Shown piece after piece: positions 1 through 11,900 of a stretch of 64,000 nucleotides of DNA. The stretch covers positions 195,245,887 to 195,309,886 of the forward strand of contig CP136062.1 in the NCBI GenBank assembly GCA_032622095.1. The letters are read 5' to 3'. The translations under genes and the position numbers were made by a program. How positions within the stretch are numbered: position 1 is the stretch's first letter; each line of letters begins with the position of its first letter. This DNA comes from Siphonodentalium dalli (taxonomy: Eukaryota > Mollusca > Scaphopoda > Gadilida > Siphonodentaliidae). The notes under the pieces were generated by a model. That model was not told the DNA's origin. It saw only the letters and a list, made by a program, of their open reading frames with translations, and made no database searches.

Positions 1-245
1 CGCCTCATAACACCAAGCTAATAACACCATCGATACGTCATTAGGTTTGGACAGACGAACGCGTAATGTTTTGGGCGCATTTGGACTCGCGCAGGATTGA
101 CTTAATACATCATCGGGTTTCAACATGAAGAGAAATTGTTCCTATTAACTTTTGCCAAGGGTGCTATTGGGTATTTTGGGCTGATCTTGTCACGATACAC
201 TTTTCGATTTAAATATATTTACAAAAGTGGCTTTTTCGCTAAATG

Positions 246-425
246 TATATAAATATAAGGAATAACTGTCATGTGGACTATTTTTATGGAGATGTAACGG
301 TGAGGTAAGTGGACATAACTTGTATGTAAAACACTTCGGGTTTTACGCAAGTTATGTCCACTTACCTCACCGTTACATCTCCATAAAAACAGTCCACATG
401 ACAGTTAATCCTTATATATCTATAT
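246..425. mobile_element. Foldback element, arms about 80 bp
   Basis: The left half (ACTGTCATGTGGACT...GGTGAGGTAAGTGGACATAACTTG) is repeated inverted in the right half, separated by a loop of about 15 bp around base 337. The near-perfect arms suggest a recently formed foldback MITE or an inverted duplication. No coding capacity: the open frame at 320-634 starts inside it and is not supported. Confidence 0.75.
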
Positions 426-921
426 GGATGATTGGAAACTTCACAGGGGCCTGCGATTCCAACTGCTTGATATCAGAGTATATTCATAACAAGAGTGATA
501 ACTCTATTACGCTCTATATTGTCCGATTGATAACATATAAAATATACTTCAACCATTGCCTTTCGTGTCAAGTCATGTCTGCGATTTTAATAATACTGCA
601 GAAAATTCCGATAGACATACAGGGACGTGGCTAGAGGATCGCATTGGGGTGTCCACCACCTTATAATTTCAAACTACATGCACCCCAATCCCCACCCCCG
701 ATCCAAATGCAAGTCAAGATCCAAATTTGCCATCATCATTAATCATTCGCATGCATCGAGAAAAAAAAACAAACATGGTACCGAATAAGTGCGACACTGA
801 TTTCAAATAATTTTTGTAAAATAAGATTTTTAATTATCCCTCTGTTATCGAATTCACAAAACTGCAATATCCATATTCAACTATATAATTTTAACCCTTT
901 ACCCAACAGAACGGCCCTGTG

Positions 922-988
922 CCAATGCATTCTCTTATATATGCGAGTCGACCATAGGTCGCCTCGCATATATAAGAGAATGCATTGG
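922..988. repeat. 67-bp hairpin module, copy 1
   Basis: Arms CCAATGCATTCTCTTATATA...TATATAAGAGAATGCATTGG are 26 bp and perfect. The 15-bp centre (TCGACCATAGGTCGC) is itself nearly self-complementary. Flanked on the left by CCCTGTG. Confidence 0.9.
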
Positions 989-1069
989 CTTAACACATTA
1001 AAAATTATAAAATTGTTAAAGAATGTAAGAAAAAATGGTAAAAAGTGTTAAAAACAGATTTTTTTTAGG

Positions 1070-1136
1070 CCAATGCATTCTCTTATATATGCGAGGCGAC
1101 CTATGGTCGACTCGCATATATAAGAGAATGCATTGG
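1070..1136. repeat. 67-bp hairpin module, copy 2
   Basis: Same module in the opposite orientation (centre GCGACCTATGGTCGA), followed by CACAGGG, the complement of the flank of copy 1. The two hairpins are themselves arranged as an inverted pair. Confidence 0.9.
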
Positions 1137-1786
1137 CACAGGGCATAAATGTAACTATCACAATGTGGTCAAGGAGCCGGTTCCAATGATATCCATATTT
1201 GTATGGTTCTATTGAGACAGACCGAAGATATTTTAGGCTGTTGAAGCTTTATTTGGCCGGTTTTGGCCGGTTTGTTGGGTAAAGGGTTAATAGCTGAATT
1301 CAGGACGTGCTGACCCATATACTGAGTTTTACTATATATATGTGTGCAGGTTGAACATAGAAACGTTTGACGCCACCACTTTAATAGCCACATGTATTCA
1401 TTTACTCTTGTTAGTGTTGCTAAATAATAAAATCCCCCTCGTCCGATTCCACACTATAAAACTAATGTTTGTGTGTTTTCTCTACAAGAAAATAATGAGC
1501 CCATTCACAAATCATGAGCGATGTTATGTCACATCGGATGGGGCATCTTTAACTCTTGCTATACTAAATGGATTCTCGCACCCAGTTATATAATAAAAGT
1601 AAATATTAAAATGGTCTATTGTTTATTTTGATGGCGGCCAGGAGAAATTAACAGTCGACATTATGACGAAATACAAGTGTAGAAGTATTCAATATTTCTG
1701 GTGGGAAATGTTGAGATAACATGTACATCACACTCGTCCATGAGTATTTAGTATGGCAACTTGGAAAGGGTAAAATGCTCATATTC

Positions 1787-2071
1787 CGGCATAGTCGACT
1801 CGTCTAAACAAATACCAGCGATAAGGTACAGTAATGCCTTAAATAATCGACTCCTTAACCACAGCAGAATTGTGGGTAATTTTTCAGGATTTAGTCGGCA
1901 ATATGGCTTGTTGCCATTCATCGGAAAGCTCTCAGTGAGAGATCTCCAGTGAATGGCAACAAACCATATTTCTGACTAAATCCTGAAAAATTACCCATAA
2001 TTCTGCTGTGGTTAAGGAGTCAATTAATTAGGACATTACTGTACATGACGCCATGAATCTCGACTATGGCT
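1787..2071. mobile_element. Foldback element with GTACAGTAATG inner repeats
   Basis: Outer inverted ends GGCATAGTCGA/TCGACTATGGC, then GTACAGTAATGCC/GGACATTACTGTAC, then arms of about 75 bp (AGGATTTAGTC... and its complement) with a loop near 1925-1950. The arms have few mismatches. The open frame 1761-1952 is a shadow. Confidence 0.75.
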
Positions 2072-2782
2072 AACACCCATACGTATAGAGTAGAGAATCA
2101 TGGCATGATCTAATATTGGGGCCAATTGATCATTGATGGATAAATTTTAAATTAACAGTTCATGAACTTGTATATATGTACCGATCCTCATTTGAGGCGA
2201 CACATATATGTAATTCATTAAACCCCACTTAATTTTCGAAAGTACAGATCACATTATTAACAACATAGTCCATCTTGTATACCATTTGGAACAGGAACCA
2301 AAAAATATATATACCAACCAAGAGATAGAGTTATTCCACTTCCATTGAAAATAATAAACTGGCAGTACAGACCGAAATTAACCATATAACACACGTTTGT
2401 ACCAGACAAAAACAACAGGTTCACGGTCTATTCGACCGGATAATATAATGCTTTGGAGCTTCCTCTTTCAAATGGTATATAATATGGAATATGTTATTTA
2501 TAATGTGATCTTGTGATTAGAAAATTAAAGTGGGCCTTTAAATACTCAGTGGCATGAATAAGTCAAACTTATTATCTGAGCATTTCTCACAAATATATAG
2601 GAATCCTTTTGCATGCACTTGTATTATCTGTTCGTCTGTCTTAGGTCTTCTTATTTATTTTGAACATTCCTCCAGATGAATAATAGAATCTTCCAATGTA
2701 TACTTTTATAAATTATAATTGATGGGAGAATCAATTTAGTACAGACACCGTTAATGCCCTGATAAATCAATATTATACTTAC
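2072..2782. other. 3' flank of the last sulfotransferase exon found; no exon seen
   Basis: Searched on the minus strand for the family's C-terminal motif (F-Y-x-P-F-N...) and found nothing. The segment at about 2667-2712 resembles 46960-47000 ('tgaataataaa...ttccaatktatrcttttata'), so part of it is dispersed repeat. Confidence 0.5.
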
Positions 2783-2930
2783 GTAAACCGAGGAAATCGT
2801 AGACTCGTTGCGCGTGCGATTCCGTCGTCTGCGTATAGTTTTCTAATTTTATAACATGAATCTGTTCCCTGGGAAACACCCTCATCCAGTCCTTTATGTA
2901 CAGATAATACAATCCGATTCTTAGGCGGAC
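2783..2930 (-). CDS. Sulfotransferase exon 6 (last one found)
   Basis: 148 nt; acceptor TTACAG (AG at 2932-2931), then V-R-L-R-I-G-L-Y-Y-L-Y-I-K-D-W ... F-P-R-E-Q-I-H-V-I-K-L-E-N-Y ... F-L-G-L, the segment of cytosolic and Golgi sulfotransferases that ends with the 'E-x-Y' strand and 'F-L-G-L' helix. A consensus GTAAGT donor (2782-2777) leaves one base of the next codon. If the donor is not used, translation reads ten more residues to a TAA at 2753-2751, giving a protein without the usual C-terminal segment. I prefer splicing to an exon I cannot see. Confidence 0.9.
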
Positions 2931-5900
2931 CTGTAAAATATGAAAAAAGTTATTTGTTCGGGAACTAACGTATGTGAAACCATCGCGTGGATAGCTTAAT
3001 ATATTTGGTTGTTTATTATCATTTATAATCAACAATATAGTTAAACTACATCATAGGTGATTGATTTCTTTCACACCAACCTTAACTTGTGATTGGGCAG
3101 AAAAAGGGTGTGTGATAATAATTAAAAGCCATACGAATAACTAGAGATGAGATATGAGAATGATCAGATTGAAAATATTTGAGTTATTATATTGGATAGC
3201 ACGTGTCTATGGCATTTGTAGGAAGGGTTATTTTGTCTAAGTTGATCACTGGAGAGACAAAGACAATGTATGTAAACAGCAGAAATGTAAAAGCAGTCAA
3301 CCTCATATTGGGCAGCTGCAGTTGAGAGTACAAGAGGGTGAACATTACGTACAATTACTCCCCTTTGACCACTTGGATAAGTACATGGCATGGATGTAAC
3401 GCGTTAATATTTTCTTAACTGATTGATACCAAAAACTATACAGGTGAGGGGCGTTTCATCAAAAACCTGCACATACAATATGAACACGATCCGAATCATA
3501 CGATAAACAATACTTGTGTCTACACAGAGAGACAGACGACCAGATGGTTGATCCGGACGTTGGTTTTCTGTACACTATAGATGGTATGGTACACAAAAAA
3601 CAGATAACAGAGGTCAGGTTCACAATGGAAGGAGGGGATTCACAGTCACAGAGGTCAGGGTTCCATGTCTTGTATGATGTCATGGGTCTAAACATAGATT
3701 AAGTACCCGAGGGATTAGCGACATCTTCCGGTCGTATGCGCAGTGTCGCCAAGAATAGCTCTTGGAACAGTTGGTGTACAGCTCTACGGCGTGTTTACAT
3801 TTGGTATGAAAGTCCTCTGCTGATTTCTCCCCGCTTGTGAAGTAAAGGTAGTCCGAATATAACCTGAAATAGATTTTAATGCAGGTATAGCACTTCCGTT
3901 CGTGACAAGGGGGTGTATTCGAATAAGCACTCAATGTGTTTCAAACACCAAGAATAGTACAAACAACACCGTGATATCATGTGTGTGGGTTAATACCTTC
4001 GTGCGTTAGAATTAACCACCCCACCCCCGCCGAGAAAGACCAAGAAGGAGGATTGGAATAAACACACCCAGACAAGGTTTCAAAAACAAAATTAATTGCT
4101 GGTAGTTTCATCAGACGTCATCAAGTTGTGATGATGAGGTTCGAGGGCATTAGATAAAGGCATAACACTTATACCGACCTGTGACCAGATGGAGTAGTTA
4201 ATCGGGAACAGTTTTTCTAAACAAGTTATGTTTAATTGACAATCGTCGTATAATATTGAGTGCATAATTATAAGAACTACTACACTGGCTAACTGGTCAT
4301 TACAGTCAAGGTCTTTTGGGTATGATGCGTCCTATTGATTCAGATTTTTGTCATACTATTAAGAACCGATGGAATATTGTTAATGACTTTGTTGGGTGTC
4401 GTCGGCTGGGGCCTACAACAATTCGCGCATCAAGCCTATGTCAGGGACGTGGCGACAGGGGAATTTAGGGGGTATCTAACCCCCACAAACTTCGGTAAAA
4501 CATTTCATTAGTTGGAAAGTTCATGCCTGGCAGGACATTAGTTGGAAATTTTACACCACATATGCATATAGATTTAAATTGTGCTAATTGTTTGATTTTC
4601 CAACAAGTAATTGGTGGGGATGTTTTTTTTTAGAACAGTAGCATATTTTTCTACTTTTTGTCAACATTTTGGTCTGAACTGGTGATCATTTGGAAATAGT
4701 TCAAACTTAGGGGGTTTCAGGTTGGAAACGTGTAACAGATTGAAAGTTTGAGGTGCCAGTTGGAAAGTTCCAACCCAAGGTGGAAGACAGTAAGTGTAAA
4801 TGGTATTTCGCGAACATATGAGTTTGGTCTGGTTCAAGGTGTTGTGTGCAGTTGGAAATTTCACAGTTGTCTATCCACAAAGGAGACTATCTAGACACGT
4901 CCCTGGTCTAGATTGATATAAATCACAATAGCCTGAAGAAGATGTCCACGTTATTGCTAGTTTTTAAAGACGATCTCCTCTCCTTTCCTCTCCCCTCCCC
5001 TCTCCTCTCCTCTCACCTCTCCTCCCCTTTCCTCTCCTCTCCTCTTTTCCCATCAACATTACAAACAGCAAGGACAACTGTTACACGTTATTATTTCATT
5101 TAATAGTAGTTTTTATTTTCAATTAAAAAAGATATATGCACATTATTATTTCATTTAATAGTAGTTTTGATTTTCAAAGATATATGCATACATGTATTAC
5201 ATCAGTGTGATATTCCACAAGCAGCAACATTTCCTTCCCAAAAAAAAATGACATATTCATCCACGGTCTATATATACAGTATAAATATGGACTTACCTTG
5301 TAGTCGGATTTCTAACGATAAAGATTATTTTTGCCGCCGGAAGTAAATGGTAAACTTCGTCAGCTATGATGAACGTGGGTTCCGATTGGTTGGAATTCTC
5401 ATGGTACATGTACCAGAAATCATTATCCCACGCCGTCGATGCACTGCCCTCGCCTGAAGGAGATAATCAATGTGATAGTAGTCTCACAAACTAATAGAGT
5501 TATCCCACATTGTCTCAAGACCCTCAAGCAGAAAAAATAGCTTGCACCAATCTATAGGAGTGGGCTACACGGTGGGGGAACCACGTGGTTTCGAGTTGAT
5601 GAGTATCTTGCATCAAAATGGCTGAGGCGATCGCAATCACGATCAGAAACGATGAAAAAGGTAATACACTATGATAATGATAATATTATTTTATATAGTA
5701 TTTTGGCAGCTACGATCATATGCTATACTATTTTCCAAACAAGCTGATACCTCATTTGTGTCCAAACTCACAGTCGTATGCTCTAACATTCTGACCCAAA
5801 GTTGTCAGTCGAAGGATTCTACTAGATGTACGGACTTGGGTACTCCACGAACATCCGACTGGCAACTTTCGTCAGAATGTTACTGAAAACTACTGAGTAT

Positions 5901-8900
5901 TTCCGAACAAGTAAGGTATCAACTTGTTTTTAAAAAACTAGCACATGGTCGTAGCAGTCAAAATGCTATGTTTTGTGTCAGTTCCCCATATGTATGTGCG
6001 TTTATGCATTTTGAATTCGTGGTACTCACCAACCTCAAAACCACGTGATTCCCCATTACGTTGAAATTCTGGAACTTAAACGGCTTATGACCAGGAATTT
6101 GGCCCACCCCATATGGGTTGGTGCACGCAATTTTCTGCCTTAAATTGTTGTGATCATGAAGAATACAACTATGCATTATCGGAAAGCCCTCCTAATTATG
6201 AACACGGTGACAAGTTTCCATAATGATAGTTTCAGTGACACTATAGTTCAATTTGGAGAGGGATTAATGTAAAACATGACTGTCAATGGAACAATAAGGA
6301 TTTCGGACAGTTTAAATGTCTAAGTAATACCAGATGTCAGCCATATTAGGTATAAGAAGTTTTGGGATCAATTGGATATAAAATGTTAGATGTAGGACAA
6401 GCCGAAATATTTTGTGATGCAATGAGTAAAATCCAAGATGGCTGCCGGCAGTCATGTTTTACATCGAAAATTGTTAAAATGTGAAATCCAAGATGGCTGC
6501 CGGCAGTCATGTTTTACATCGAAAATTGTTAAAATGTGAAATCCAAGATGGCCACTGGAGAAAATGTTTATTAACGAAGACAACCAAAAGATCTTTATAA
6601 AGTATGGTTATGATCGGATAAAGGAAGTGGCCTGTAGGTGTGCCAATGGATTTAGTCACGGAAAGAGTAAAATTCAAGAAATTTGGAAACAAATTGATGG
6701 CTCCCATCTAGTGGTCACCTCGAATATACATATTCAGATTGGCGATGATTGGATGAGGAACATGGTCGATAGGATGTGCCAACGGATTTAGTCATGTAAA
6801 GATTAAAATCCCAGATTGCTGCCAGTGGTCGTGTTTTTCATCGAAAATCGTTAAAATTCGATAGCTCACATCTAGAAGTGATCCTAAAAATGCCTGTAAA
6901 GTTTCAAAATATTTCTCAGATAAATGCAGGCTGGATGGTGTGCCGATGGATTTAAATTCTAAATCCAAGATGGCTGCTGGCGGCCATGTTTTTTATTCAA
7001 CGAATGTCGCAAACAATTGATGGTTCCCATCTAGAGATCACCCCGAAGATCCATATGCAGTTTGGTGACGATTACATGAGGGGTGTGGCCTGCAGGGTGT
7101 GCCGAATGATTTAGTCATGCAAAGAGTAAAATTCCAAGATGGCGGCCATGTTTTTTCAACGAAATTCAGGAAAATATATGGTTCCCATCTAGTGGTCACC
7201 CCGAATAATCCTATGTATCTGAAACTGCATGCCAAGGTGGTTGGTTACCAATTTTAATGACAAAACCCGATGGTTTGAACAGCATGTATGCTCTGGGTTT
7301 TGCACTAGTGTTTTGGTCAATTCTATGACACATGACCATTTCGAAGATCTTGCATAATGTGTTGCCGAGTGTGTATAAACTGTATATGCTAACCGGTGAT
7401 TTGATGATGGTAGCCGTTCGGTCCGTTTGAGACCTTTTGTATTTTCGTAGCGGGCTCATCAAATATATCTATGTATTCATCGATTGCCATGTTAGTAGAG
7501 TAATTCAGCCTCTGACCTGAAAGTTAAAATAAAAAATTATATCACGCCATGAATATCTATTGTTACACAAATATATAGTATGTGTCCCTAATTGCCATGT
7601 CTTTCCCTTTCAGTGTGGGTATATTTGATTTATAAACGTTTCGCGATAATATATATGTATAACCGTTTTGCTGAATGCACAGGGGAGCTCTGGTACCGTA
7701 TATAGACGTTAGTACCGAACAACGATGTGTTCATGTTATGACTATAGGTTGGGCTAAAATCTATAAATCGATACCAGATCTATACATGTGAAGTGTGTCA
7801 TGGTTAATCTGGATGTGAATTATGAGTGATCTGTAGAGTGATATACTCAGCTGTGCAATGCAGCAAAGATGTTCTAGTCTACTGTTAATAGCATGTCATG
7901 TGTACTGTTGAAATATTTTTTGAAAAATTAGATACCGTAGCTTTCTTTATCTGCACATTGCCATAGGAGACATTATTATATAGCCATATTAATAGCTAAA
8001 TAGTCCAAAGGAATGGGATGGAATTGGTGAAACGTTTTATATCGCCCCAAACAAATTTACCAGTACATAACATAAGATTTTGGACCGATTTAAACCCAAT
8101 TTGGTGTGGTGACTCTGGGTATCCTTGGCAGAGTTATAATGTTTAGCTTTTTTTTCTTTTTCTTTTTTTTAATTTGAGCAAGGAATTCAATCTAACTTAC
8201 TTTTTTTAAGAGTGATTTATTTTTCGATATAGGGCCATAACTCAGTTAAAAATAGTCGGATCAAACCCATATTCGACCTCGATCTGTCTTCTGGGCTGAG
8301 AAATTCATATACATAGTTAGGTTCTGATCAGATAGAAAATGTTTGAGTTATCGCAACATGCGTAAAGTGTCTACGGACAGACAGACGGCTAGACAGACGG
8401 ACGGACGGACGAGGAGTGATGACTATAGCTCCACCGGAGACCGGCCTCGTCTCAGGTGAGCTAAAACGCGGATTTCATACAGTTTTTTAATGTTTATGGG
8501 TGGATTGAATTACATTGTAGATAAACGTACACTGTTTCGTTCGATATTCGGCGATTATGAACAAACTGTTTTCATGCTCGAGGCCCCGAATATCCAACCC
8601 AACAGAGCACTTTATCTCATAATAGATCAATATTTCCGCAACATTTCCTAACGTGTGAGAATGACATATATATATGCCTATCAGTATACCGTTATCGTGC
8701 ATGTGCTTTCGATGAGAACATACCATTCACTATAGTATATAAAAAAAACCTGAACATTTATCACATGGTAGTGTTCTCAGTCATTTCCTGTTGATTTCGA
8801 TACACTTTAATCCTTAATCATTCATCAAGTGCGACCGGCAACACAATGTTAAAGGGATACTGTACTCAAATGTTGTTGTTGATTTCTATAGTCTCTGAGT

Positions 8901-11900
8901 CGTAGAATAAGGTAACCAGATTTCCATTATTTGAAAGTCTGTTGAGTACGAAGTAATGTTACGGATGGAAGATTAGCCGGAATGGGAAAATACAAATTGT
9001 CGTTGTCGAGTAATTTATTACACAGCTTTCAAGCAAATGTATGAAATAAATGTTATATTATATTATATGAATACTAGTCACATACACTCATTTAAGTTAT
9101 TGTATAGTCACTAGTTAGTGAGTGGCTTGAGTTTACGCCCCGTATCAACATAATTTTTTGCACGATCCTGTGTGCCACGCGTTCTCAGTCCAGTATCCGT
9201 CAATTAATTTGATTACGTTTTGTAAACGGAAATTCGTAATTTAATTTATGGCTCCAGACATAAATTAAATTTATATCAAATTATTAACTTTGATTTTAAG
9301 ATAACCTATTAACCTGAACGTTTACAGAATACATCTTCGACTCAAATTACTTAGTGTTCTATATATACTATCGATTACCTGGAATTTATGTAAAATGGCG
9401 TACAGTACCCCTTTAACCATTGGCCGGGACCACTTCCCTGTTGAAATGATGTAAACACGCAATGCATAGTCCCTCTAAACCCTTCAAGTTCCTAACCATA
9501 GAAATTAAACTGGGACATCATGTCGCTGTATACTGTTAACCCTTTCAGTGCCATGTCCGATTTTTGTATCAACCCATATACCCTGTGCAAATGCATTCTC
9601 TTATATATGCGAGTCGACCATATGTCGCCTCGCATATATAAGAGAATGCATTGGCCTAACAATTTTTCATCATTTTTTATTATTTTTTACAATTTTTTAC
9701 AATTTTAATAATTTTTTCTTATATTCTTTAACAGACTTATTTTGTAGGTTAAGTGCCAGGGAATCTTACGTTTTTCATGGGCATCAAAATTATTACTATG
9801 AATATTTGGTGATAGTTTGGAGTTATAACATGCCCCTAAGGTTTTATCCAGTTTGTTTTTAAATTCGCTATAGCATGCTTAAGCTTACCCAAAAAAAATT
9901 CTAAAAACAAATCTAAAAAAATCTATAAAAAAAATGTTTGTTTTTTTAATTTTAAGGCCGATTTTACAGACCGTAAATTACTGGCACTGAAAGGGTTAAT
10001 GGTCCATGCCAGCTTACTATAGTCATGCCATTCATATTTCGTATAGTGGCCAAATCACTTTGTGGAGTTACCTCCAATTAACTGAAAACCTGGAAAGCCA
10101 ACAACCAGACACACCACTTCGTGTTGTCAGGTGTCTAACATGGTGTGTGATAATGTTCATTTAAACCAAATAAACGAATCCTGGGAGGTCAATAACTTAT
10201 ATTAACTTCTTAAAAATACTCCACATAGGCTATGCAAATGGTTAATTGGACTACTTTGTTGAATATAATCATCCAGATTTCAGAACCTGGTATCCAGAAT
10301 ATATTACATTAATCTGGATACGGGACGCTACCCGTCATATGAAATCCAGATTAATATGTAATCCTCCTATGGAGTATATTCTATTTTGATCTGTCGTGGT
10401 TATCAATGCGATTGAAACCTGCTAATTTCGGCTAAACGAAGTTCAAAAGGTGTCACCATGTTCTTTTAATTCAAAGTCACAGCGCAACTAACAGTGAGAC
10501 AAGCATGATACGACAAAGAACAGTGATATGTAGTTGATTCTACTATGTTTTGTTTTCTTAACAAGACAGTCAATGACTGTGGGTCGCTCACCAGACTGTA
10601 AGGACTGAGAAGACAGGGACTCTGAAGACTACAAGAGTCAGTAGTTGACAGAATCACTTAAGTTCTAAACATGGACATAGCTGGATGTTCTCAGATGAGC
10701 AGGGCTCTTCACCTTGAAATTTCTAATTGCACATCAATGACAAATTTCCAACCTCTTACCTTTTAAAGAGGACAACCATACCACATTACTAAGTTCACAA
10801 AAATCACTTTGTACATTCCTCTTAGGTTGAATTTTACGACTGGTACCAGTACTTCAAGCTTTCAAACGTTTGATAATTACCAACCTGACACCCCCATAAA
10901 GTTCAAATTTGTGGCCAATTCAGTCCAACAGTTTAACCTAAATTAGAAACATATAGACTGATGGTTTAAAAACATACATGTTAGAAAATCAAACCAAACT
11001 ACGAGAACAGTTCTAACTTATTTTTGGTGTGAACATATAATCTACAACTAATTTAGTATCGGGCATGACATTTTTAACTTTTGATCAAAATAGGGGGTCA
11101 AATCTCCGACCCTCTACACTCCCTCCCCATTGCCTCAAACATTGCCCCCACCCAGGCTGTCTAGAAATCAATATTATTATACCAGTACCAAACAGCATAG
11201 AGGAGAGTTAAATATCTTATATCTGCCCCTATTAGAACAAATGTGAATCCTCATCTATGAGATCCATTCATCTAGTAATATCAATATACCCCCCCCCCCC
11301 CCATTTTCTTTGAAAAATCAGGGTATGATTTCACCTGGATAAGTGCTGGTTAAGAAACTAATATTGGAACAGCCGAGTCTGTATTTAGTGTCTGACCTTT
11401 GCAGGTGAATTTAATGACAATATTCCGCAAGGTGGACTAACATCACCGAATTCACCCTCTGGGGACCTCATTTCCTAAAAATGACCACATGAACAAATCT
11501 GAACCCCAGTCACCCAAGGCCTCCATACCAAATATAAGCTATATATGCCTAATGGTTCTTGAGAAAAAACTGTTTTAAGACTTACTATGGAGGGAAAGAG
11601 TTATGGCCCTGGCTTGGCACCTACATGTATTTGATGTGATGAACTTAATTGAACAAATTTGATTGTGAGACACCTAGGGAACATGCACACTGAACTATAT
11701 AAACACATTCCGTCATTAATATGGAGAAGAAATCAATTGTTGATAGATGGATGGATAGACATCTCAACAGGCAGACGGATGGAAGCCTGACATATAGAAG
11801 ACAAATTTAATACAATATATACCCCCCCCCATTTTTCTTTGAATATTAGTCGTATGATTTCATCTGGATAAGTGGTGATTAAAAAAATAATATGAAATGG

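Larger units (their letters stand above)
891..1290. mobile_element. MITE, TIR TTAACCCTTTACCCAACA, with two 67-bp hairpins
   Basis: The ends are an 18-bp perfect inverted repeat, extending imperfectly into AACGGCC/GGCCGG. Inside are two copies of the 67-bp hairpin (922-988 and 1070-1136) in mirror orientation. The sequence to the right of the second hairpin, including 'cacaatgtggtcaaggagcc', is found inverted at about 20945-21075, so this is a multi-copy family. Non-autonomous; no transposase is visible. Confidence 0.85.

Noticed and set aside
8487-8726. Minus frame as an extra sulfotransferase exon
   Set aside because: Exons 2 and 3 already join in phase and through conserved sequence; this frame has no family motif.
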